Shown here piece after piece: positions 1 through 10,711 of a DNA stretch of 64,000 bases (its first letter is position 1; each line of letters opens with the position of its first letter). The notes under the pieces were generated by a model. The model did not search any database. It was given only the letters and a program-made list of their open reading frames with translations, and was not told where the DNA came from. The stretch covers positions 38,358,198 to 38,422,197 of the forward strand of contig CM075937.1 in NCBI GenBank assembly GCA_038030265.1, written 5' to 3'. Origin of the DNA: Corythucha ciliata. Lineage: Eukaryota > Arthropoda > Insecta > Hemiptera > Tingidae. The position numbers and the translations under genes were made by a program.

Positions 1-1701
1 AAAGTCCACTTGTTGATTTCACACAACTTAATTTCTCACTTAATCCAACACTATTTCACCCGAATTTTCGAACACTGCTCTAGAAACTAGAAATATAATA
101 ATTTGATTGTTTACGAAAGCGATACGCGATAGCCAGCAAAAGGGATTTATGCTTGGGTTAACTTTCATTCCCTTCAACTCAACGTTGAACAGCTTTGAAG
201 CAGGAGCACTGCCTCGTTGCCCTTAAAACGAAAACTCGCGTGAAGACACTATAATCGACAGTCTTGAACTCTTTTCCATGCGAGGAAATTGAAAGTTTTA
301 AAATGAGTGTTTCTAAAAACTAATAAAGTGACCTACAAAAAATACACAACGTTGATATTCAAAGAAATCGATTGTTTGTGACGTACGACGCTACGCGCGC
401 CACCACGATGTTGAGAGCTAAACAGTAACGTAAATGAGAAGTGCGCGCGTTAACATTATTATTAGGGTTTTTTTTTGTATATCTGCTCAAAAATAAAAAG
501 TTTAAACTTCGATTTAAAAAAAACTATTTGGAAAAAAGCTCTCTCTTACTTTGGATTCCAGATAGATCAGGGTTGAGCGCACTTCACATTAATGTTTCTG
601 TCTTTCCTGGTAAAAATAACTAAATAACTGTAGTTAACGTTGAATAAATAAAAATAAATAATACACTGAACGTATGTGCGACAATAATGGAACTTACAAG
701 GACTGAAGGCCGGTTTATGGATAAAAATACTCTTCTTATAACCAATCCAATCTGTTTCTGGAGCTAATTAAGTAACAGTTTTATGCTTGAATGAGCTGCA
801 GCTTCTACAGTGGAGTTTAGGGTCTAGGGTGACCTTTTGATGAGATGTAGAAATGGTTTCCGAGGAAGCCTCCGGAACGAAAAATTAGGGCGATTGCGAT
901 GGAAAGTAGGACATATCATTTGACCACCTACGTAGATCCGTTTGAAGTTAAAATTGTTGTTTACTCGACTTGGGAGTCGTGCTTCTTTGTAATGTAACGG
1001 CTAAGGAGTAGAGCCAAGTTTAGCCATGAATAATATTGCTCTGAGTGTTTATACACGGTGGGGGGGGGGGCATTGCTAACAAGATTCTAGGACGAAAAAC
1101 TGTCGTTGTAAGCCAAATAACTTGGTGATTAAAATCACGCATTAATAGATTTTGCTTGAAATAACAAAATTATGGTACCTAGTTGCTTTATATCATTCAA
1201 AGAGATTGATGGTGTTGAGCGATTTTTGTTTCAATTGGGATTTTCGAAACTCCCGTTCCGGTGGCTCACCCGGCAGGTGCTGCTTCCCTACTTTACAGGG
1301 AAGTTGGGAAACCACATGGCCTCTTGACGTCGACTCTTCACTCTTCAGTCGTCTCATCGGCGCGGTGATAATAAAAATACTTGTCGTGTTGAGTGTCTAA
1401 ATCTTTTTTTGTGTGTGTTTACCGACTCGAGGCTGAACGATGTGGGGCTTGTCATTCGTTTAAATCGTGAGTAAAATACATTATTATAGCACAGATTATT
1501 TCCGCGTTTTAATTTACACCGAAATTGTTCGCTAAAAATGAGCGTAGCTTCTCCTGACCGAGCCATTCCTTTTTTCCATTTCCAAGCTACTGCTACTGGT
1601 CGTCCAGGAGATGCCTGTTTTTTACTGCGTTACTTCGCGCTGTTCTCCCGCCACCCCTCAGTGTCTTTTTCTCTCTTAATTAGCCGAAAATAAGTGATAG
1701 A
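1..1701. other. No gene seen; AT-rich sequence
   Basis: Only short open frames without recognisable domains occur here. A G homopolymer lies near 1062-1071. No array, inverted repeat or coding homology was recognised. Confidence 0.5.
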
Positions 1702-1703
1702 AT

Positions 1704-2023
1704 GGCGAACTTGCACATTTTTCAAAAGTTGGTTTTTCTTAAAGAGGGCGCTTCCACAAACCTATTGCTCACATTAAACTTTGAAATCAATCAAGTATGC
1801 TTTTTTAGCGAATTTTTAAAAATTTTGAGTGAGGGTTCGATTACGTCAAAACTTATTTATTGAAATGGATAATGCGGGGAAGAGGGGATTAGACGCGGTT
1901 ACGAGGGTTTACGCGGGGAGGGAAATGTTTCTTGTTATTTGTTAACAAACAATTCTAGTGTTTCCTCAAATGCTTCACAGGTAAGGATTTACGTCATTTC
2001 TCCTCGCACCATCAATCAGCTCC
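1704..2023 (-). mobile_element. Truncated GGGGAACTTGCA-type MITE (reverse copy)
   Basis: This stretch matches the reverse complement of the right two thirds of the complete elements at 11843-12284 and 43819-44254. It starts with a mutated terminus (ggcgaacttgca after an AT dinucleotide) and keeps the internal cttgattgatttcaaagttt-like, tttacgtca-like and gcaccatc segments. Homology stops at about 2023, so roughly the last 160 bp of a full element are missing. It could be a truncated MITE. It could also be the left end of a larger element whose other end is at 14246 (see findings). Confidence 0.7.
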
Positions 2024-2076
2024 TAATAGACCGAGAGCTAACGACAGTCCCATTCAACCGGAAGAACATAGTCACC

Positions 2077-3158
2077 AAATGTGTGCAAAATGATGGCATT
2101 TGACCCCCTATTTACGAGTCCGGAAGTCTGCCATACTGTATCTGGGGCCTAAGGATTTTATGGCTAATTAAAGTCCTTAATTTGGGACATGAATTTAACC
2201 AGAAGAACATAGTCCTGAAAATAGTCTCATTCGAAAGGTTTTATGGAGCTGATTACGAATATGATCGTCTGGCGCCGTCTTCCTGAGGCATTTGCCCTCT
2301 GTGGCTCGCCAAACTCACGTAATTCGGTAAATTTTAATTGCCCGGAAGAACTCAGTCCTGAAACTGGTCTTTGAAAGGTTTCATGAAGATGATTACAAAT
2401 ATGAATAATCGTCTGCAGCCGTCTGCCTGGAGCATTTTCCCTTGGTGGCCAGTGAACTCCTTAAATCAGGGATATTAATTAACGGGGAGAACTAAGCGCG
2501 GAAAATGGTCTTTTGCGTCACGTTTCATGTGGCTGAATACGAAAGTGATCGTCTGCCTGCGGCACTTGCCCATAGTGACCAGAGACCAGACAAACTGCAG
2601 CGGAGGAAAATGATTAACCGGGAGAACATTTAAATTTAGTTAATTAAAATTTACCAAATTACGTGAGTTTGGCGAGCCACAGAGGGCAAATGCCCCAGGC
2701 ATTCATATTCGTATTCAACCTTTCGAATGAGATTGGTTTCAGGACAATGTTCTTCCGGTTATTCACTTTCCTCCGGTGCAGTTTGACTGGTCACTAAGGG
2801 CAAGTGCCCCAGGCAGACACCGGCAGTCGATCACTTTCGTAATCAGCCACATGAAACGTGTCGCAAAAGACCATTCTCCGGACTTAGTTCTTTCGGTTAA
2901 TTAATACCCCTGATTTAAGGAGTTTACTGGCCACCGAGGGCAAATGGTCCAGGCAGACGCCGGCAGACGATTATATTTGTAATCATCTCCATAAATCCTA
3001 TCGAATAAGACCAGTTTCAGGACTGTGTTCTTCTGGTTAAATTCATGTCCCAAATTAAGGACTTTAATTAGCCATAAAATCCTTAGGCCCCAGATACAGC
3101 ATGGCAGACTTCCGGACTCGTAAATAGGGGGTCAAATGCCATCATTTTGCACACATTT
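2077..3158. repeat. 1.1-kb imperfect palindrome with repeated modules
   Basis: The two halves are inverted copies. The segment at 2077-2240 (gtgcaaaatgatggcattt, then gtccggaagtctgccat-type sequence) returns reversed at 2980-3158. Each arm is made of diverged modules carrying agaacatagtcctgaaa, gattacgaatatgatcgtctg and gcatttgccc. The order is not fully mirrored: the module at 2289-2340 pairs with 2645-2692, next to the centre, instead of in its expected place. The right edge lies 6 bp before the first recognisable THAP codons, so the palindrome may have separated the transposase from its 5' end. It is best described as a foldback-type element. Confidence 0.75.
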
Positions 3159-4749
3159 GAAAACACCAGCGGGTCGATTAGTTTTTATCGCTTTCCAAAT
3201 AAGCCGTATGAACAAGATCGACGGAGACGGTGGATTTTGGCGGTCAACCGTAAAAAGTAAGATTCTTCTTTATTTTATTCCTGTAAACTTCGTTTTATTC
3301 ACTTCGTTTCTAGATTATTATGAATTATGACAGTTTATGCTTTTTCGCCACAGATTTTTTCCCCCGCGCCCACTATGACCATGCCACGGGATAGTGCATT
3401 TTACTTATGATGTTTTTTTTTTTTTAGTCCTGACGGTAGCTTGTGGCAGCCCACAAAATATTCGAGGATTTGTAGCGTCCATTTCGTCGGAGGATTGTGG
3501 TCAAACATAGAAAATCATCCAGCTTATGTGCCCACGATTTTCCCCAGCGTGTACAGGAAGCGCCCAGCCTCAGAGGCTGACTTGACCAGATTAAAGCGGC
3601 ATCGGAAAAGGCTCACAACCGGATTGGCTGCTGTGGGTTCCGATGCCATTTCCACCGAGAGTGAACCCACCACTGTCAACGAGATGGCTTCACTAAATTT
3701 ATCCGTGTTGTGCCAGTGCTCTATGGAATTTGACAATTCATTTTTCGAATTTAGTTGCAGTTTTATGGGAAATGATGTTGCCACTCAGGCTAACTTAAAC
3801 ACTATTATTAAGAACACGCACAGAATTGATAAATCACGTGGTCCATCCCATATTACGGCGAAATTCTTGGGCTTCCTTGGGTTTGACAGTATAAAGTCCG
3901 AAGCCGGCTTAAAGGAACTCACAAGCGTTTCATTTGAGACATTCGACTTTTTTCTGTCCATCTTTCCGGACCAGTCATTTTATTCTATGCCAAAAAAACA
4001 AGCTTTGTTATTATTTTTCATGAAACTTAAGCACGGTACTAGTTTTGGTGTTCTAGGCATTCTGTTCGGGGTTCACAGAACAACAGCTTCAAGAATTTTC
4101 CTGACCCTACTTGAAGTTTTCTCTATAAAGACAGAAAATTTCATTCTTTGGCCTAGCAAACTTATGGTTCAGAACTCCATGCCGGAAGTATTTAAGAAAT
4201 TTTTTCCGAATACTAGAGCTATTATTGATTGTACGGAAATTAAAACAGAAACGCCGGCGTCCATTTCTCATCGAGTTTTAATGTATTCTCACTATAAAAG
4301 TGCGCATACATTGAAATTTTTAGTAGCCGTTTCACCAAATGGAGCCATAATTTTCAAGTCGAAATGTTATGGTGGTAAAAGTAGCGATTCGTACATCACC
4401 AATCACTCAGGTTTCATCTCGCTGCTTGAAGAAAACGATGTCGTGTTAGCTGACAAAGGTTTCCCTGGTATCAATACCACTTTCAAAAATAATGCAGTAG
4501 TTGTTATGCCTCCAATTTTGCATAATGGAAAATTCACATCAGAGGAAATCACTGAAACTTACACGATTTGCAAGCGCCCGTGTACATGTAGAACGATGTA
4601 TTGGACACATACAAATTTTCAAAATTTTGAAATATATTCTAAAAGACCTCTTTCCCTACGTGGACAACATAGTGCATGTTTGTTGTGTTTTAGCTAATTT
4701 TTTACCCCCTCTATTCAACCCCTTGATTCAAACAACCATCAGGGAATAG
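3159..4749 (+). pseudogene. THAP-DDE transposase (PIF/Harbinger, ISL2EU-like), decayed
   Basis: This would be a cut-and-paste transposase with a THAP zinc-finger DNA-binding domain and a DDE_Tnp_4 (HARBI1-type) RNase H-like catalytic core. A first exon ending at 3256 reads SISFYRFPNKPYEQDRRRRW and then ILAVNRK. A GT-AG intron (3257-3427, T-rich acceptor) joins it in frame to DGSLWQP...RICSVHF (the C-x2-H half of the finger) and the AYVPTIFP end typical of THAP. The N-terminal CxxC part is not visible; the palindrome ends just upstream. Catalytic residues: D in AIIDCTE (codon 4227), D in LADKGF (codon 4452), and E in RVHVER (codon 4591). The last is one frame away from the first two, so a single-base frameshift lies at about 4560-4580 and the gene is broken. 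It converges on the SWIM-YqaJ gene at 5077-6570, the usual partner of ISL2EU-type transposases. Confidence 0.85.
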
Positions 4750-5076
4750 AGAGTTGTGAATAGATTTTTCATGGGGTTGGAGTCAAGAGATTTTGTATAG
4801 TTTTTAGTTTTATTCAATTCGTATAATAATGAAAATATAAAAAGGAATTGTAACTAATAATAAATTTGGTAATGCATATTTAGCAAATATATTTTTATTC
4901 GTCAATTTTTTTTTGTTTTGCAATAATTTGGGGCAAATGGAAATGAAAATAAAAATTCTCTATTTTAGGTATAGAATTTTTCAAAAAATCCTTGTCTCTG
5001 CCAACGGGCAAGAGGAACGATCCTTTTGGCGAGTAAACAAAAAAATCCACGAAGTCACAATTCAAGGAATACAAAA
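4750..5076. other. AT-rich spacer between convergent transposon genes
   Basis: It lies between the 3' ends of the transposase and nuclease pseudogenes. It contains several AATAAA-like A/T runs (for example at 4857-4862) that could have served as polyadenylation signals. No other feature seen. Confidence 0.45.
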
Positions 5077-6570
5077 TTATTGTACTTGAGTATAGTACAT
5101 GTGGCCTTTTTTCAAATAAAAACTCTCACCATCATTAAACAAATAAGGCACATTAAAGTGTCCATTGTCGTAAATGGGTTTATTTCTACAAGAAATGGGG
5201 CTTTTTACTTCTAAAATTCTTAAATTGCCATCATGGCAAACCACGATGCCGTCGGGACTAGCACAAAGCCATGATTGTTTTGGCTTTATCACTAGCCCAC
5301 ATTCGACGACATCGTGGCCAGTGACCTCGGAATACGCTCGGATTGCTTCTTTCTCACATTTTTTTCCGTATTCAAAATTTTTATGGAAAACTACTTTCTC
5401 TTCCACAAATTTGGAAGCAGTCCGAGCGTAATTCCTCGAGATCAAAGCTTTGTGAGCTTTCTGTGAGGCTGATATTCGCATTGATCTCTCGTTAAACCAA
5501 GCGAGTGTATCTGCCTGCTTTCGTGTACGCAAACAAAATGTCAAGGGCTTGAGATTGATTTACATCAACCCTATTCACATAGAATGCGCTCAAGTCGTCA
5601 CTTAAATTTATACAAAGACTATAAACTAGATATCTATTACAATTAAAAATTCCTAAAACTAAATTTGATAGTTCACTGTCTTGCTCCCTACGCTCAGTCT
5701 CTCTCACCAAGTCCGCCAGTACATCCTGGCAAATCTTCACATTATAAATTAAAGAATTTAATTTAATTTATAATTAAAGAACCATTTTTAAAATGGTTGT
5801 GACTACTCGAATATTTCTTTAATTTATAATTACAATGACGCAACAAAAACAAATGTTAAATCAAATTTTCACATTTTCCTCCCGGGCATCCTGAGCGATC
5901 AACTCGCTAAAAGCTGAGGGGTTGCGGAGGGCTGAAGGAAGCGAGGCAGGCTTAATATTTCGAGTCCTGCTTACTTTACAAGGGAACATCGAGCTCATGG
6001 TCACACCTTCAGCGTATTTTTCTATACCTACATATGGTAGTAAAGAACGTGTATGAGAATTTTGTATGACATGTATGAGAATGAGAGTTGAACATAATAT
6101 ACGCGTACCAGCTAGGCGGATGCTAGGTTTTCCCCATTCTTGGGCGACTCCAGTCTTGGAAGCTCCCGTTTCGGAATTTACAAACACAACTGCCGCGCAA
6201 ATATGCTTGCATTGTCCACCTTCTCCGCTGGCACACTCACACGAGCCCGAAACCACGTGACGCTGGCTATCAAGCTGAAAACAATTTAAGTATTACACAA
6301 CACGTATTTCGTAACACAACACGTATTTTCCTTACCTCCAACTTAACGGCGGTCCAAGCTTAACGGCGTGTTCACGGTAGTCTGCCGAATCACAAATGCC
6401 GACAGGACTGACCGAACTCCAGGAGTCTTCTTTTCTTCGACATTAACAACGTGGCCGCTGTCTACGAGCAAGCAGCCCTTATTTTTCATCCCAGCATCAC
6501 GACCCTCAAATACTACACTTTCAAAACCGCAACGGAGAAGTACTTCACGGGAAGTACCAGGACAGTCCAT
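5077..6570 (-). pseudogene. SWIM zinc finger-YqaJ nuclease of the THAP/Harbinger element, decayed
   Basis: This is the accessory protein of the element: a SWIM zinc finger followed by a YqaJ (lambda-exonuclease-like, PD-(D/E)XK) nuclease domain. On the minus strand an N-terminal exon (6570-6336, with GHVVNVEEKKTPGVRSVLSA) ends at a GAG/GTAAGG donor. A 61-bp intron follows, with acceptor ttgttttcag, then an exon starting at 6274 that carries SGSCECASGEGGQCKHICAA (CxC...CxH). Further on come ADTLAWFNERSMRISAS (the usual entry to YqaJ), GKKCEKEA, SPDGIV and ILEVKSP, which supply the acidic and lysine active-site residues. A stop follows YYTQVQ, where relatives continue. Frames break at least three times: upstream of the intron at about 6350-6365, between the SWIM exon and 5740, and near 5530-5550. 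It is therefore non-functional. Its role in transposition is inferred; the family pairing with the DDE gene is known. Confidence 0.85.
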
Positions 6571-7330
6571 CGCGAATAGAAATGTTAAAAAAACAGAAAG
6601 GAATTGAAAACAATTTCATCCAGCAGCTGGCGGTCAGAAACACGCGCGTTCCATGCGAGTGTGCATGCGCCATTGAAATTTTAACTCCGGGATGTTTAAG
6701 ATTTCTTAAAGCTTTAAGGGGAGGTTTCAGGTTGGTCCCCTCGACCCGTTCTCAGCCACCGCCTAAATTTGGCCCTTAAATTTCCGCTCTATTTCTGCAC
6801 CAATCAGGGACTTGAGCCGCTCAGATTAATCTTTACGAAATTCTTCAATGACGGGAGATCTTGCTTTGTATAGAATATCACCCCGGAAATGGTCTTAAAA
6901 TGCATTCGAACTGTTATCAGTTCTACAGCTATTTCAGAAATAATATTTGAAAAGCAAGATCTCCTGTTTATTATTGTGATTAAAATCTCAACTCCTCAGA
7001 TGGTCTAATAACCATGAGTATTGCCTGCGGTAATTAGAATTCATAACTATTGTTCGTTTCTTTCAATAAAGGCTATTAAAAAATAAAATAAAATAAATAA
7101 ATCGAAATGCGCAAAAAGCAATTGAAACCAACAACTCACAATAAGCTAAAATGCACGAATGAACTTCAAGAAAAGTGAGGCCCTTCTTAAACTTTCAAGA
7201 ACCAATAAAAATCGTCAATTTTTCAAATCTAACTGATGAACTCCATAGGATACCTGAGGGGAACGGTTTTTGTTTAATATCCAGTAACGCTTGGGTTCCC
7301 AACAGAGCGCTCTGTTCAGAAACTTTGCAC
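6571..7330. other. No gene seen; right flank of the nuclease pseudogene
   Basis: Mixed sequence upstream of the SWIM-YqaJ gene. The element's terminal repeat should lie here if it survives, but I could not match it with any sequence left of 3159. Short poly-A/T runs with AATAAA-like strings lie at about 7080-7100. Confidence 0.4.
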
Positions 7331-7436
7331 GGTCCTCATTGTGAATAGTAACGTGGTTGATTGCTCCAGATAGTGGTTTTTCATTTTTTAATTAGTTTTC
7401 ATTTGCTCGAATTGTGTTGCAAAAGGATGACAACCA
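7331..7436 (+). repeat. Left outer arm of a 6.8-kb inverted repeat
   Basis: The segment containing gaatagtaacgtggttgat, gctccag, tagtggttttt and gctcgaattgtgtt is repeated inverted at 13987-14090. The match continues past the inserted hairpin cluster (7437-8110) into 8111-8456 against 13787-13986. Confidence 0.75.
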
Positions 7437-8110
7437 AGTTGAGCGCAGTTTCTAGAGAAAGTATAGTGTAAGGCCCCGTTCACAAGCTCTATGCTATGCG
7501 TCTGTGGATCCTGTGCAACCTATCAAAATGCTTCATTTTTTGAGGGAATGAATTTGTTTGGCTGCGTACCCTCCACAGACGCATAACATAGAGCTTGTGA
7601 ACGGGGCTTAAGGCCGGCCTTGTTCACAAGCTCTATGTTTGTGTTGTGTGGTGTCTATGCAAGCTATAAAAATGCTTGATTTTTCGAGGGAGTGAATCTG
7701 TTTGGCTGCATAGACTCCACAGAAAGTATAGTGTGCTGTCTATGCAACCTATGCAAATGCTTCATTTTTAGAGGGAATAAATTTGTTTGGCTGCATAGAC
7801 TCCACAGAACGTAAACATAGAGCTTGTGAACAGGGCCTTAAGGCCTGCGTTCACAAGCTCTATGTTCGTGTTGTGTGGAGTCTATGCAACCAAACAAATT
7901 TATTCCCTCAAAAAATGAAGTATTTTGATAGGTTACATAGACTCCACACAACGAAAACATAGAGCTTGTGAACAGGCCTTTAAGGCCTAACAGATTTACT
8001 CACTCGAAAAATGAAGCATTTTTATAGGTTGCATAGGCACCGAACAACACAAACATAGAGCTTGTGAACAGGGCCTTACACTATACTTTCTCTAGAAACT
8101 GCGCTCAACT
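7437..8110. repeat. Nested hairpin cluster of 'aaggccc...ttcacaagctctatg' MITEs
   Basis: The outermost 38 bp on each side are an inverted repeat (agttgagcgcagtttctaga and then gaaagtatagtgtaaggcc; reversed at the right end). Inside are several palindromic copies whose ends read ggcc-c-gttcacaagctctatg and catagagcttgtgaac-gggcc, with inner sequence such as tgcatagactccaca and gagggaataaatttg. Copy boundaries fall at about 7471, 7610, 7841 and 7980. Three of them read TTAA or TTTAA between the abutting ggcc ends, so the copies appear to have inserted into one another at TTAA-like sites. TTAA targeting is typical of piggyBac-type elements; that assignment is inference. Confidence 0.8.
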
Positions 8111-8456
8111 ATCAATTTACGTAACGGTGGTCCGACAAGCATATTGAAGGAAGTTCAAAAATGAATTGTTTAGAATTAATGTAAGTCGCAACTCATGATT
8201 TAGTAGCAGCTAGCTAGAGCCAATGGCTATAAAATTCGCAATAAACACTAATTTTTCCGGCGAGGGAAGTTGTGAAGGTTGACGCCATCCTTCGTTCCCA
8301 AGTGGCAACCAACGATATATAAAAGAACTGGATTGCTCATCACTGCTGATAAAGACCAGCTAATAATAGCCATCAAATAAGCTCCCATAGTGGATGAGAG
8401 GGGTGGAGTTTCAAAATAAGTGCCATATTGGAGGCGAGCAGCGCCACCAGCGGGAT
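8111..8456 (+). repeat. Left arm (inner part) of the 6.8-kb inverted repeat
   Basis: The cgatatataaaagaactgga terminus at 8305 followed by ttgctcatcactgctgataa resembles the ends of the MITE at 31735-32143. It is mirrored by tgagcaatccaggtttatat at 13890-13909. The module gaggcgagcagcgccaccag (8431-8450) is mirrored at 13789-13808. The stretch at 8260-8304 resembles the reverse complement of 13915-13960. Confidence 0.65.
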
Positions 8457-8640
8457 GCCGACAACGGGGCGAAAAAAGGTAATTCTCTTCGACTGTTACC
8501 TTTTCTCGGGTCGTTCCCTGTACACAAGTCCGAAAACAATCATCGCACTCTTGTCACTAAAAACAAATTCTCCTAATAGTTGGTCTGCGAACAGCAATAG
8601 TGATGTGCCATATTTCATGCTCGACTATTTTGTGTTGTAG
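8457..8640 (+). repeat. Inverted copy of 12688-12837
   Basis: The segment with gcgaaaaaaggtaattctct, gttaccttttctcgggtcgt, cgaaaacaatcatc and gaacagcaatagtgatgtgc recurs nearly identically on the opposite strand at 12688-12837. The match shows no reading frame of interest. Confidence 0.8.
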
Positions 8641-9013
8641 TGTTGGCAACACAACTGACGTTTCTTTTATCAATTTCAATTTATTTACCTTTATTTTGGT
8701 AATTCAGTTGACGAACTAAAAATTCCTGGAATTTTCCATTTCTGGAATTATTCATATTCTAAGTGTAAGTGCCTCAATTGTATACAACCTATCTAATGAA
8801 GGATTTAAAGTAATCGTCACGCAATATTCTTCAAGCTACCTCACGGAACTTACAATTAAGACAGGTTTGTAAAACCAAAGAATATTAAGCTAAAACATGC
8901 GAGGCATCTCGTACTATTTTTTCATCTCTTTGATAAGATTCCGTGTGTAATTATGCTCTCTATCATCCGGTACAAAATTCATGCTTCTGTTTTGCTTTCT
9001 AATCCAACAGCTA
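8641..9013. other. No gene seen
   Basis: Ordinary AT-rich sequence between the inverted module and the minisatellite. No domain, repeat or RNA was recognised. Confidence 0.4.
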
Positions 9014-10130
9014 CTCTAGTGCTTCAAATTTAGACTCTGACTGACCAATAAAGCAAGATTTTGCCCCGCTTTAAGGCTTGTAAGTTGCACGAGTGTACGT
9101 CAACACGAGTTACGTGAACGTAAAATTAAGCCATTTTGACCGTTACAGGTGTGAGGTGTTGTCCTTCGGCTAAGGCTTCAAATTCAGACTCCGGCTGACT
9201 AATAAAGCAAGATGTTGCCCTGCTTTAAGGCTCGTAAGACCGTCCTCCGGATGAAAACGCTCGGCGTTTTATTAATAGCTCCTCCAGTGCTTCAAATTTA
9301 GACTCTGGCTGACCAATAAAGCAAGAATTTGCCCCGCTTTAAGGCTTGTACGTTGCACCAGAGTACCTCTCAAAAGCGACGAAATTAAGCCATTTTGACC
9401 GTTACAGATGTTGTCCTCCGGCTGAGAACGCACGACGTTTAATTAATAGCTCATCTAGTGCTTCAAATTTAGGCTCTGGCTGACTAATAAAACAAGAGTT
9501 TTCCTCACTTTGAGGCTTGTAAGCTTCAACAGCGTACCTCTCAAAAGTGACGAAATTAATCCATTTTGACCGTTACAGGTGGTGAGGTGATGTCCTCCGG
9601 CTGAAGCTTCAAACTAAGACTCTGGCTGACCAATAAAGCAAGAATTTGCCATGCTTTAAGGCTTGTACGTTGCGCCAGAGTACCTCTCAAAAGTGACGAA
9701 ATTAAGCCATTTTGACCGTTACAGGTGTTGTCCTCTGGATGATAACGATCACGAACAGATCCTCTATGGCTTCAAATTCAGACTCTGGCTGACCAATAAA
9801 GCAAGAACTTGCCCCGCTTTAAGGCTTGTTCCACCAGAATACGTCTCAAAAGTGGCGAAATTAATCAATTTTGACCCTTACGTGTGGTGTTGTCCTTCGG
9901 CTGAGGCTTCAAATTAAGACTCTGGCTGACTAATAAAACAAGATTTTGGCCTGCTTTAAGGCTTGTAAGATCGTCCTCCGGATGGAAACCTCGGGTTTTA
10001 TTAATAGCTCCTCCAGTGCTTCAAATTTAGACTCTGGCTGATTAATAAAGCAAGAATTTGCCCCGCTTTAAGGCTTGTAAGTTCCACCAGAGTACCTCTC
10101 AAAAGTGACGAAACTATGCCATTTTTCCCA
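9014..10130 (+). repeat. Degenerate minisatellite, about 8 copies, 112-171 bp units
   Basis: Copies of gcttcaaatttagactctgg-type sequence followed by ctgaccaataaagcaag, cccgctttaaggcttgta, gagtacctctcaaaag and gaaattaagccattttgacc start at 9021, 9173, 9289, 9460, 9606, 9769, 9906 and 10018. Spacing varies from 112 to 171 bp because single modules are missing from some units. Several copies carry an inserted piece, cgtcctccggatg...cgttttattaatagctc. Confidence 0.85.
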
Positions 10131-10251
10131 CTGTAATATTGGTATTATTTTCTGGCTAGACTAGCTCAAGGGCAGTTTCGATGGCTTCTTGATTGCTTAT
10201 TGTTTAATGCCTGATATGCTAGAACAAGATGAACTCATCAAGAATTATGGA

Positions 10252-10540
10252 TTATGAGATTAGTGGTGTGAAGATAGTATCTGAGGTTGTGTTGAGTTGT
10301 TCGTTGATTATGTTCCCCCCGAATGTCCTTTGTTTGTATATTTCTAAATTTTCGAGTATGTTAAGTTTCCTACCCTTGTTTTGTGAGTGTATTAAGGTCA
10401 TGGCTTGAGTTATGGGTCGAGGTTTATGTTTTTGTTGTGAAAGGTGGTGTGCGAAATTTGAGTCGTCTTTGTTTTTGTTATATGATGCGATGTGTTCTTT
10501 GTATCGTTGTCTAAGTTTCCTTACAGGAACTGGGGAACAG
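10252..10540 (-). pseudogene. GIY-YIG endonuclease C-terminus of a Penelope-like retroelement (remnant)
   Basis: The minus-strand frame ends with RYKEHIASYNKNKDDSNFAH, then HLSQQKHK and GRKLNILENLEIYKQ before a stop at 10252. This pattern (R-x2-EH, S-x-FA-x-HL, then a K-x-LN-x-LE-x-x-EIY tail) is typical of the C-terminal GIY-YIG region of Penelope-like elements. The catalytic GIY and YIG strands and the whole reverse transcriptase are absent, and the frame above about 10540 has no homology, so this is a 5'-truncated copy. Assignment rests on motif memory; a LINE tail of similar pattern is the alternative. Confidence 0.6.
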
Positions 10541-10560
10541 GGAAAACCCAGGGGGGGAGG

Positions 10561-10570
10561 GTATATAAGG
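10561..10570 (+). promoter_or_regulatory. TATA-box-like element
   Basis: gtatataagg lies about 55 bp upstream of the ribozyme-like core at 10617. It could be a promoter for a transcript carrying that motif. Only the string supports this. Confidence 0.25.
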
Positions 10571-10616
10571 GGACACACACACGACGGTAACTCAGTTTTC
10601 AGTAGACGTTCCAACA

Positions 10617-10651
10617 CTGAAGATGCCGAACAGGCGAAACCGGTTTGTCTT
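10617..10651 (+). ncRNA. Hammerhead-ribozyme-like core (copy 1)
   Basis: CTGAAGA, a GCC/GGC stem with loop gaaca, then GAAAC fit the CUGANGA...GAAA core. The next bases ACCGGT are self-complementary, as in minimal type I hammerheads that work as dimers. Downstream TGT and TTGGA can pair with upstream ACA and TCCAA to form stem I with a small bulge. One extra U sits between CUGAAGA and stem II, which may weaken activity. Such ribozymes are known from terminal regions of Penelope-like elements, and a GIY-YIG remnant lies next to it, although on the other strand. The sequence after it (cctcaac, gacaacgtaggc, ctacggctac) resembles the arm of the hairpin at 24326-24497. Confidence 0.5.
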
Positions 10652-10711
10652 GGACACACCTCAACAAGGTATGACTGACAACGTAGGCAACTACGGCTAC
10701 TTATCTAATTT

